This document shows, one piece after another, positions 1-5,478 of a stretch of 5,959 nucleotides of DNA (the stretch's first letter is position 1; the number at the start of each line of letters is the position of its first letter). Made by a program: the position numbers and the translations under genes. The notes beneath the pieces are model-generated. The model did no database searches, had not been told where the DNA came from, and saw only the letters and a program-made list of their open reading frames with translations. Origin of the DNA: Deltaproteobacteria bacterium (lineage in GTDB: Bacteria; Desulfobacterota; Syntrophia; Syntrophales; UBA5619). Where the stretch lies: positions 1 to 5,959 of the forward strand of contig JAJFTY010000100.1 in NCBI GenBank assembly GCA_021372695.1. Direction: 5' to 3'.

Positions 1-1243
1 GGCGGCGAATCACGTCCTTGCCTCTGCCCACGAAGAACAGATAGCCGTCCGCGTCCCGATAACCGATGTCTCCGGTATGAATCCAGCCGTCCTTTTTGGT
101 CTCTGCAGTTTTGACGGGATTCTTGTAATAACCGATCATCACGGCGGGATTGCGAATGATGAATTCCCCCTGCTCTCCCTGCGGCATCTCCTCTCCGACT
201 TCATTGACGATCCTGACTTCGTTCTTGACGGAAGGATCCGGGTGTTCCATGGGAACGCCGATTCCGCCTGCCTTTCTTGGCTGAGTTCCCTCTCTTGGCC
301 CCATGATGGCCATGACGGCCTCCGTCAGGGAATAGATCGTCTGTATTTTCAGATTGAAGCGCTTTTCGAAATCGCCATAGTATTCCTTGGGGACATTACC
401 GGCGATCATCGTTTTGATCGGGTTGTCTGCATCGTTATTCTTCGCCGGCTGATTCCAGATCCACGGGGTTACCGCCTGGACAACGACCAGCTTGGTCGCT
501 CCATAGTGCCGCGCCTGATCGAAGAGTTTGGAACCGCTGAACTTTTCCAGGACGACGAGGCTTGCGCCTGCAGCAAGCGAACCCATGGTTGAATAAACCT
601 GCGCATTCGCATGAAACAGTGGATTGGGCGTCATCACCCGGTCATTCTTCGTGATTCCGACCGTGAAGGCATAGGATTGACCGGTCAACACCCAACCCCG
701 GTGGGAATTCATAACCCCCTTGGGCCTGTCGGTCGTTCCGGAGGTGTAGATGCAAACGGAGGGATCGTCGTCTGAAATGCTTGGCTGGACAAAGTCTGGT
801 TTCTCTTTCAGCAGGTTTCCAAACGGGACCGTCCCCTCGGGCGCCGCCCCCGCGCCTATGTAAACGACATGATTTAACTTCGGTAACGCCGGACCCTGAA
901 GTTTCTTCAATATCGGATAGAAACTTTCGTGAATGACGATGGTGGAAGCTTCGGCATGCTGGAGAAGATACAGCAATTCGGCTTCCTTGAAATTCGTGTT
1001 CACAGGGACTTCCACCGCGCCCAGTTTGTTGAGACCCATCCACGCATAGAGATACTCCGGGCAATTCGGCAGCATAATGGCGGCCATACTTGCCTTGGTG
1101 ATGCCCATCTTTTTGAAGGCATTGGCAATCCGGTTGGCCGTCAGATTGAACTCCCTATAGGTGATCTTCTGATCCGCGAAATATAAGTACACCTTGTCCG
1201 GCTGTTCGGCCGCATGCTTTTCCAATAACTCCGGAATAGTCAT
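1..1243 (-). CDS. Acyl-CoA synthetase (AMP-forming), CaiC-like; C-terminus cut off by window edge
   Basis: ANL-superfamily ligase that activates a carboxylic acid with ATP to an acyl-adenylate and then to an acyl-CoA. The frame is open from ATG at 1243 to base 2 (414 residues). Visible motifs are the phosphate-binding loop YTSGTTDRPKG (166-176), YSLTE (304-308), GWIHTGD (386-392, adenylate-ribose Asp) and the hinge GRGKDVIRR at the cut end. The catalytic-lysine domain, usually about 100 more residues, lies outside the window. By memory the loop region and overall run resemble crotonobetaine/carnitine-CoA ligase (CaiC) and related medium-chain or unusual-acid ligases; the true substrate cannot be read. 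The start is supported by GAAGGAG about 7 bases upstream and by lying 2 bases after the epimerase stop, so it is the fourth gene of the mutase operon. Oddity: Asp172 sits where this loop normally has Gly or Ser. It probably supplies the CoA ester for the mutase/epimerase pair (inference). Confidence 0.93.
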   Translation of the reverse strand, partial: MTIPELLEKHAAEQPDKVYLYFADQKITYREFNLTANRIANAFKKMGITKASMAAIMLPNCPEYLYAWMGLNKLGAVEVPVNTNFKEAELLYLLQHAEASTIVIHESFYPILKKLQGPALPKLNHVVYIGAGAAPEGTVPFGNLLKEKPDFVQPSISDDDPSVCIYTSGTTDRPKGVMNSHRGWVLTGQSYAFTVGITKNDRVMTPNPLFHANAQVYSTMGSLAAGASLVVLEKFSGSKLFDQARHYGATKLVVVQAVTPWIWNQPAKNNDADNPIKTMIAGNVPKEYYGDFEKRFNLKIQTIYSLTEAVMAIMGPREGTQPRKAGGIGVPMEHPDPSVKNEVRIVNEVGEEMPQGEQGEFIIRNPAVMIGYYKNPVKTAETKKDGWIHTGDIGYRDADGYLFFVGRGKDVIRR

Positions 1244-1245
1244 AC

Positions 1246-1668
1246 TCAGTCTCCTTCTATTTCCTTTTCTCGCTCGACGAGCTCTGTCAGAACGTTGTGA
1301 GTGACTCCGGGCTCGATAAACGCGATTTTCGAGTTATCACCGCCATTACGGGGTACCCGATCCCTCAGGGGGACTTCCATGGCGATGAGCCTTTCCAGCA
1401 TGCTGTCCAGGTTCTCGACACGGTAGGCAATGTGATGAAAGCCTTCCCCTTTCTCGTCCAGGAACTTGCCTATCCGGCCCGCACCCGGCTCCGTCGGCTC
1501 CAGCAGCTCGACCAAAACCTCTCCGACTTTGATGAACGCCATGCGGACACTGATCTCGGGCAAGGTCTCTATTTTCAGGGGACGAACGCCATAGAGGGTT
1601 CTGTAATCTTCCAGCGCCTTATCCAGGTTGCGAACCGCTATGCCGATATGATCGATCTTGCTCAGCAT
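1246..1668 (-). CDS. mce: Methylmalonyl-CoA epimerase-like VOC protein
   Basis: Small metal-dependent epimerase of the vicinal oxygen chelate (glyoxalase-like) fold, 140 residues, the usual family length. Members interconvert (2R)- and (2S)-methylmalonyl-CoA, linking carboxylase chemistry to the B12 mutase. Two beta-alpha-beta-beta-beta modules are recognisable: the first opens with KIDHIGIAV (4-12) and the second with GEGFHHIAYRV (74-84). Likely metal ligands are His7, Glu54 (VELLEP), His79 and Glu129 (VLTELVE), placed by memory of the P. shermanii enzyme, where the second ligand is Gln. The chosen ATG at 1668 forms a TGATG overlap with the stop of the B12-binding subunit, indicating translational coupling. 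An in-frame GTG one codon earlier (1671) is possible. A GGGGAGGG ribosome-binding stretch sits just upstream. Its operon position directly behind the mutase supports the epimerase role. Because the mutase is divergent, the true substrate may be a substituted malonyl-CoA. Confidence 0.92.
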   Translation of the reverse strand: MLSKIDHIGIAVRNLDKALEDYRTLYGVRPLKIETLPEISVRMAFIKVGEVLVELLEPTEPGAGRIGKFLDEKGEGFHHIAYRVENLDSMLERLIAMEVPLRDRVPRNGGDNSKIAFIEPGVTHNVLTELVEREKEIEGD

Positions 1669-2078
1669 CACGGTTTCCCTCCCCGCCGGCGAATGGCCTC
1701 CGTCATGGCTTTCACGATTACATCGGTCGATGTCCCGGGGCCGAAAATCTCCTTCACGCCCTGCCGTTTCAACTGCGCGGCATCATCTTTCGGGATGATG
1801 CCGCCCCCGAAGACAGCGATGTCATTGGCTTTCTTCTCCTTCAGAAGCCGGAGAACCTCGCCGAACAGAACTTCGTGCGCTCCGGAGTGAATGCTCATCC
1901 CGATCGCGTCGACGTCTTCCTGAATCGCCGCATTGACGATCTGGTCCGGAACCTGACGCAGTCCTGTATAGATCACTTCCATGCCGGCGTCGCGCAACGC
2001 CTGTGCAACGACGAGGACTCCGCGATCATGGCCGTCCAATCCCGGTTTCGCCATCAGTATTCTTATCTTGTTTTCCAT
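1668..2078 (-). CDS. B12-binding (small/C-terminal) subunit of an acyl-CoA mutase
   Basis: Stand-alone cobalamin-binding domain, 136 residues, corresponding to the C-terminal Rossmann-like domain of single-chain methylmalonyl-CoA mutase (mcmA2-like). It opens with [17 protein letters not shown], containing the base-off/His-on motif D15-x-H17-x-x-G20, whose His replaces dimethylbenzimidazole as lower cobalt ligand. Further family elements are S62 in GMSIHSG and the glycine run FGGGIIP (90-96) that lines the nucleotide tail, then FGPGTST (112-118). The reading frame stays open to 2162, but the start at 2078 is preferred because homologues begin with this strand and AGAGGGA lies about 7 bases upstream. 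A longer start would overlap the catalytic-subunit gene. It begins 25 bases after that gene's stop and overlaps the epimerase start by one base. It should act only in complex with the 558-residue catalytic subunit. Similar lone domains serve isobutyryl-, 2-hydroxyisobutyryl- and ethylmalonyl-type mutases, so this subunit does not reveal the substrate. Confidence 0.95.
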   Translation of the reverse strand: MENKIRILMAKPGLDGHDRGVLVVAQALRDAGMEVIYTGLRQVPDQIVNAAIQEDVDAIGMSIHSGAHEVLFGEVLRLLKEKKANDIAVFGGGIIPKDDAAQLKRQGVKEIFGPGTSTDVIVKAMTEAIRRRGGKP

Positions 2079-2103
2079 CCCAATCCCTCTGATCGGACCT
2101 TTA

Positions 2104-3780
2104 TTAGAAATTGTTGTCCTGGTATTCGCCGAACACGGTTCGGAAGACATCGGATATTTCACCCATGGTGGCGTAATTTCTGACTGCCTCGACGACGACG
2201 GGGACCAGGTTGTTCTGCGTATCGGCCGCTTTCTTCAGATTTGCAAGAGACGTATTGACGGCCCGATTATTGCGTCGAGTCTTCAACCGTTTCAACTTTT
2301 CGATCTGCCTCTGTGCACTCTCCTTTGGGGGCTTGAAGGTGGGGATTTCCGCCTCTTCTTTGTCGATGTAGTCGTTCACCCCGACGATGATTCTTTTTTT
2401 CGTCTGAATGTCCTTCTGCTTGTTGTAAGCGGACTCCCGGATGCACTGCTGGAAAAAGCCGCTCTCGATTGCCGCAACGGCACCCCCCATTTTCTCGATT
2501 TCAGTCAGGTATTTCATTGCAGCCTTCTCGATTTCGGTCGTGAGGGACTCCACAAAATAGGATCCCCCCAGCGGATCAATCGTGTCCGGCACATCCGTTT
2601 CGTGGGCAATGATCTGCTGTGTTCGAAGCGCCACTTTTACGGCGGATTCCGTCGGGGTGCAGTAGGCTTCGTCCATGGAGCACGGGAACAGGGACTGGCA
2701 GCCTCCCAGAACGCCGGCCAGGCATTCAATCGCGACGCGGACGATATTGTTCATGGGCTGTTGCGCAGTGAGGCTGCTGCCGGCAGTGAAGTTCACCAGA
2801 TTGAATGTAACCAGCGACGGATCCGCGATGGAGTATCGGTCCCTGAGCAGCCTTGCCCAAAGCCTGCGCAACGCCCTGAATTTGGCTATCTCTTCGAAAA
2901 AGTTCATGTTGACACACATGAAGGCCGCAAGCTTCGGAACGACACGTTCGACTTCAAAACCCCGATCGCGGATGTGGTCCAGGTAGGCCAGTGCATTCGC
3001 CAGGCTGAACGCGATTTCCTGCACCGGTGTGGCGCCGGCTTCCCGGATATGATAGCCGCAAATCGTCAGGGGCAGCCAATTCGGCTGATGTTCTGCGCAG
3101 TATGTCAGCAAATCGGTGGCAAGCCGAAGAGAAGGCCTGGGTGGATAAATATAGGTGTTCCGGGCGATGAACTCTTTGAGGATATCGTTTTGAATCCGGA
3201 GAGTGATCTCGTCGGTCGGAATTCCCTGTTTCTCGGCAAGGACAAGAAACATGGCGAGTCCGGTCAGGGCTGTCGCATTTGCAACAAAACTGATCTGCTT
3301 CGGTTTATTAAGCGGAATGCCGTTGAAGATGGTCTCCAGGTCTTCCAGGGAATCGATCGCCACCCCGACCTTTCCGATTTCCCCCTGTGCCAGGGGGTTG
3401 TCGGAATCCAGTCCAATCTGCGTAGGAAGATCGAGGGCGATGGACATGCCCGTTTGACCGTGATCGAGAAGGAAGCGGTAGCGTTTGTTTGCCTCCTCCG
3501 CGTCGCCGAAGCCGGCGTATTGTTGAAAAATCCAGAAATTGCTTCTATAACCGAGGGGATCCTTGCTGCGCGTGAAAGGATAAAAGCCGGGAAAGCCGAG
3601 ATGGGTTGCATAGTCGAAGGCCTGTTCGTTCAAATCCTCCTGCGTATAAAGGCGACGGATCTCGATCCCGGACTCTGTCAGAAAGCTTTCCTTTCGTTCC
3701 TTTTGCCGCGGAACGATATCTTTTTCCAGCTTTGTATTCCAGTCCTTGCGTGACGATATCGAGTCTTTATCGGGCTTCAT
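2104..3780 (-). CDS. Adenosylcobalamin-dependent acyl-CoA mutase, catalytic (large) subunit, methylmalonyl-CoA-mutase family, divergent
   Basis: TIM-barrel substrate-binding subunit (mcmA1-like), 558 residues, the normal length for split mutases lacking the fused B12 domain. The family catalyses radical 1,2-rearrangement of acyl-CoA skeletons, classically (R)-methylmalonyl-CoA to and from succinyl-CoA. Clear family blocks are YPFTR (67-71), QQYAGFG (86-92), the LDLPTQIG and [10 protein letters not shown] region (116-134), [12 protein letters not shown] (136-147), [14 protein letters not shown] (197-210), [11 protein letters not shown] (241-251), [10 protein letters not shown] (294-303), LTAQQPMNN (337-345) and [10 protein letters not shown] (402-411). 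Tyr88, Gln197, Arg207 and His244 match active-site residues Tyr89, Gln197, Arg207 and His244 of the P. shermanii enzyme. Tyr plus Arg marks methylmalonyl-type rather than isobutyryl-type mutases. Many other CoA/substrate contacts are changed (see findings), so 'methylmalonyl-CoA mutase' is a family name here, not a proven substrate. Start: AAGGAG five bases before the ATG at 3780. First gene of the operon, with a roughly 190-base leader and an upstream operator. Confidence 0.96.
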   Translation of the reverse strand: MKPDKDSISSRKDWNTKLEKDIVPRQKERKESFLTESGIEIRRLYTQEDLNEQAFDYATHLGFPGFYPFTRSKDPLGYRSNFWIFQQYAGFGDAEEANKRYRFLLDHGQTGMSIALDLPTQIGLDSDNPLAQGEIGKVGVAIDSLEDLETIFNGIPLNKPKQISFVANATALTGLAMFLVLAEKQGIPTDEITLRIQNDILKEFIARNTYIYPPRPSLRLATDLLTYCAEHQPNWLPLTICGYHIREAGATPVQEIAFSLANALAYLDHIRDRGFEVERVVPKLAAFMCVNMNFFEEIAKFRALRRLWARLLRDRYSIADPSLVTFNLVNFTAGSSLTAQQPMNNIVRVAIECLAGVLGGCQSLFPCSMDEAYCTPTESAVKVALRTQQIIAHETDVPDTIDPLGGSYFVESLTTEIEKAAMKYLTEIEKMGGAVAAIESGFFQQCIRESAYNKQKDIQTKKRIIVGVNDYIDKEEAEIPTFKPPKESAQRQIEKLKRLKTRRNNRAVNTSLANLKKAADTQNNLVPVVVEAVRNYATMGEISDVFRTVFGEYQDNNF

Positions 3781-3818
3781 GTATGCTCCTTCGCAAAAAG
3801 GGTCTTGGTCTTATTGAA

Positions 3819-3886
3819 ACGGAAGGCCGAGGCAAGATGAGACGTAGAAACGGAATCGACAGGATGCCTGACACTTGCCTCTCCGT
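3819..3886 (-). promoter_or_regulatory. Inverted repeat in the 5' leader of the mutase operon
   Basis: In the untranslated leader, ACGGA (3819-3823) plus GAGGCAAG (3829-3836) can pair with CTTGCCTC (3874-3881) plus the adjoining TCCGT (3882-3886). This gives 13 base pairs broken only by a one-sided 5-base bulge (3824-3828). The 37-base loop contains a further small hairpin, CAGG-ATG-CCTG. No U-run follows, so it is not an ordinary terminator. I looked for cobalamin-riboswitch landmarks (B12 box) because the operon encodes a B12 enzyme and did not find them. Function unknown; it could affect mRNA stability or translation, or be chance. Confidence 0.35.
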
Positions 3887-3950
3887 GATCAATCGGTATG
3901 GTTCCGAAGCCGAAGAATAACCTCCAATTGCTCTCGTGCAAGCAGGATTA

Positions 3951-3974
3951 ATTGTATATATTATTGTATACAAT
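3951..3974. promoter_or_regulatory. Probable GntR/FCD operator of the mutase operon (palindrome plus imperfect upstream copy)
   Basis: Positions 3963-3974 read ATTGTATACAAT, a perfect 12-base palindrome with the GT..AC core typical of FadR-subfamily GntR operators. A second copy, ATTGTATATATT (3951-3962), abuts it and matches at 10 of 12 positions, so the two centres lie 12 bases apart, close to one helical turn. The string TGTATACAATTT (3965-3976) recurs exactly in front of the regulator gene (5305-5316). The site lies about 190 bases before the mutase start codon, at or just downstream of the likely transcription start, a position suited to repression. Binding by the neighbouring regulator is inferred. 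Confidence 0.7.
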
Positions 3975-3976
3975 TT

Positions 3977-4020
3977 TTTATACGCAATTGTGTGCTAACA
4001 GTTGCAGCATCATTTGTCAA
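3977..4020 (-). promoter_or_regulatory. Candidate promoter region of the mutase operon (elements uncertain)
   Basis: Read on the minus strand, a TATAAA box (3982-3977) lies two bases before the operator palindrome, but no good -35 stands 15-19 bases upstream of it. A perfect TTGACA (4020-4015) is 33 bases upstream of TATAAA, too far to pair with it; at 17-base spacing it faces only TAGCAC (3997-3992). Either arrangement would start transcription close to the operator. The poor match of any complete -35/-10 pair suggests a weak promoter, one needing an activator, or one I have not identified. Confidence 0.35.
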
Positions 4021-4528
4021 GCAAAAAAGGAGATAAAAATACGGGGCGAGAGAAAATGAAAATTTGACGTCCTGTTAAGGACTTCGATGCGTCAGCATTT
4101 CAAAGAAACGTTCAACCATCGCACGCATAAGACCGGCCTTTTTTGCCGTTGACATGGCTACAGGATAACGGACCGGATTCACGCAGGACGTTAGATCGGA
4201 ACGCTGCTCGATAGCATGACCGGCGCTGCATGCTCTGCAGAATACCGAGAACCGACGGTAAAACGCTTAGGATCCATCGTTATGCGGGCACGGACAGCTT
4301 GTAAGGCAGAAGGGGTTCGGATTGCAGGACAAGCTCTGCGAGTTCCTTTGGGGATGATTGGAGGATCGGTGACGACATCGGGAGTCCGCGCCGATACCTG
4401 TGTGGCAAGGAGGAATGGCTGACCGAGCGGTTGATCAGCGCGTCTTGAGCGGGGATTCCGTACCGGACCCGGATGCCTCTGATGCAGGGATCATGGGCGG
4501 GCAACTCTGTTCGAACGCATCCCATGGT
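3987..4528. other. Long intergenic stretch without a convincing gene
   Basis: About 540 bases between the mutase control region and the regulator stop codon. Short open frames exist on both strands, but none shows a recognisable family, a good ribosome-binding site or a convincing length. The minus strand contains a 26-codon frame (4155-4075) and longer open stretches whose frames do not join. A 5-base-pair hairpin, GTCCT-GTTA-AGGAC, lies at 4069-4082 and is followed on the minus strand by an AT-rich run; it could be a weak terminator for upstream transcription but is short. I saw no tRNA, no repeat array and no insertion-sequence ends. It may be the decayed remains of a gene or simply a spacer. 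Confidence 0.4.
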
Positions 4529-5221
4529 TCACATGTATGGAAATCTCTTCAGGTACTCCCCGATAACCCCCTTGACATAAACGAGATGCTCCTGCATGCG
4601 CACCCTGACGAGATCGGGATCCTTTTTCTTGCACGCTTCGATAATGTTATTGTGCTGTTCCAGATAGTGCTTGAGTTGATCGGGGAAACTCACCGACATG
4701 TATTTATACCGGTAAACCCGGCGCTCGAGCATCGAGATCAATTGTTCAAGATTATGATTGCCTGAATGGCAGCGGAAAAAATTATGGAAGCCAGCGTTAT
4801 GCTGAAACCATGACTGATCGTCGTTTTTCTTCGCATCTTGTTGCAGGGCCTTGTTCAATTTATCCAGATATTGCCAGTCTTGCTCCGTCAGGCCCCGCGC
4901 AACAGTCAGGTGTGCGGCATATCCCTCCAGCACCATTCTGATATCAAAAATTTCATCAACCTGTTTCGATGATAATCTGGATACCTCAATACCTTTGTTC
5001 CGCTCAAAGGTAATCAGCCCTTCCGATTCCAGCTGTCGCAACGCCTCCCTGACCGGGCTTCTGCTGGCTTTCAGGGCGGTAGCCAGAGTGGCTTCCGTGA
5101 GACGCTGCCCCGGGTACAACTTACCAAACGTGATATCATCCCGAACTCGTTCGTAAATCGTTTCTCTTAACGACTTCGAATTCAACATTTTCCTGGCGGT
5201 GGCCATGTTGCGTCTCTTCAT
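4529..5221 (-). CDS. GntR-family transcriptional regulator, FadR/FCD subfamily
   Basis: DNA-binding regulator of 230 residues, normal for the FCD group. The N-terminal winged helix-turn-helix spans about 17-82: LRETIYERVRDDI, GKLYPGQRLTEATLA, then the recognition-helix region SRSPVREALRQLESEGLI (53-70) and the wing FERNKGIEV. The C-terminal all-helical FCD effector domain runs from about 88 to 225, opening with DEIFDIRMVLEGYAA. Its expected metal/ligand pocket residues are Asn142 (often Asp), His146 (AGFHNFF), His190 (EQHNNII) and His212 (MQEHL). FCD proteins commonly bind small carboxylates or fatty-acyl derivatives, fitting a CoA-metabolism locus, but the effector is unknown. Start uncertain: ATGs at 5221, 5206 and 5188 are all in frame before the HTH and none has a strong Shine-Dalgarno sequence; the longest is reported. 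Palindromes in its own promoter and in the mutase-operon promoter indicate autoregulation and control of that operon (inference). Confidence 0.93.
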   Translation of the reverse strand: MKRRNMATARKMLNSKSLRETIYERVRDDITFGKLYPGQRLTEATLATALKASRSPVREALRQLESEGLITFERNKGIEVSRLSSKQVDEIFDIRMVLEGYAAHLTVARGLTEQDWQYLDKLNKALQQDAKKNDDQSWFQHNAGFHNFFRCHSGNHNLEQLISMLERRVYRYKYMSVSFPDQLKHYLEQHNNIIEACKKKDPDLVRVRMQEHLVYVKGVIGEYLKRFPYM

Positions 5222-5302
5222 GTATTTTCTCTACAGCCGCTCTGCAACAAAATTGTTATCGGAACTTGCTTAAACCCGAACGTCGTCATTCACCCCGTCA
5301 TT

Positions 5303-5314
5303 GCTGTATACAAT
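5303..5314. promoter_or_regulatory. Probable autoregulatory operator of the GntR-type regulator
   Basis: GCTGTATACAAT at 5303-5314 matches the perfect palindrome of the mutase operon (ATTGTATACAAT) at 10 of 12 positions. With flanking bases the string TGTATACAATTT (5305-5316) is identical in both places. It lies about 10 bases downstream of the candidate -10 box and about 80 bases before the regulator start codon, where bound protein would obstruct transcription initiation. Confidence 0.65.
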
Positions 5315-5324
5315 TTGACATACA

Positions 5325-5351
5325 TTTATATTTGCATCAAGATCGTGTCAA
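5325..5351 (-). promoter_or_regulatory. Candidate sigma-70 promoter of the regulator gene
   Basis: On the minus strand, TTGACA (5351-5346) is a perfect -35 hexamer and TATAAA (5330-5325) a good -10, separated by 15 bases, shorter than the ideal 17. The predicted start near 5318 leaves a leader of about 100 bases and puts the operator at roughly +4 to +15. Confidence 0.45.
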
Positions 5352-5402
5352 GGACAAAAGCAACGTTCCGCATTCTTCTGCGAGATACGATGTATTTCAT
5401 GG

Positions 5403-5432
5403 ATTCAACTGAACCATCAGGTCCCTTTGAAT
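5403..5432 (-). terminator. Hairpin between the transporter and regulator genes, possible terminator
   Basis: As minus-strand RNA, AUUCAA pairs with UUGAAU and GGACC pairs with GGUUC (one G-U), closing a UGAU tetraloop. The two stems are separated by a symmetric AG/AG internal loop that could form tandem G-A pairs. It starts about 46 bases after the transporter stop codon. The usual run of U after a Rho-independent terminator is absent, so it may instead protect the 3' end of the message or be incidental. Confidence 0.35.
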
Positions 5433-5478
5433 GAAGAAGAGGAGGTTTTGCATCTTTTGAGCTCCCCCTTGTCAAACG

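Noticed and set aside
77..1186. Plus-strand frames at 77-592 and 929-1186 and a minus-strand frame at 642-1064 in another phase
   Set aside because: All overlap the continuous acyl-CoA synthetase frame, which carries the adenylation motifs in order; the overlapping translations show none.
2079..2162. N-terminal extension of the B12-binding subunit to the ATG at 2162
   Set aside because: It would overlap the end of the catalytic-subunit gene by about 59 bases. The extra residues do not resemble the family, and the ATG at 2078 has its own ribosome-binding site.
1297..2183. Plus-strand frames at 1297-1890 and 1875-2183
   Set aside because: Antisense to the epimerase and B12-binding subunit; no ribosome-binding site or family motif.
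1981..3753. 590-codon open frame on the plus strand opposite the mutase large subunit
   Set aside because: It is an exact antisense shadow of an unmistakable mutase gene. Its translation has no recognisable family and is rich in Cys, Arg and His in the way of shadow frames.
3781..3950. Cobalamin riboswitch in the mutase leader
   Set aside because: Expected because of the B12 enzyme, but the conserved B12 box and the characteristic core segments were not found on the minus strand.
3767..3973. 68-codon minus-strand frame in the mutase leader
   Set aside because: It begins at a TTG inside the operator palindrome, has no credible ribosome-binding site and runs into the mutase gene in another frame.
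4301..4350. tRNA-like fragment around the GGGTTCGGATTGC stretch
   Set aside because: It only loosely resembles a T-loop; no acceptor stem or anticodon arm can be drawn around it.
4280..4525. 81-codon minus-strand frame just below the regulator, and 68- and 121-codon plus-strand frames at 4216-4765
   Set aside because: No recognisable family or ribosome-binding site; the 121-codon frame is antisense to the regulator's C-terminal half.
4851..5156. 101-codon plus-strand frame
   Set aside because: Antisense shadow of the GntR regulator's DNA-binding domain.
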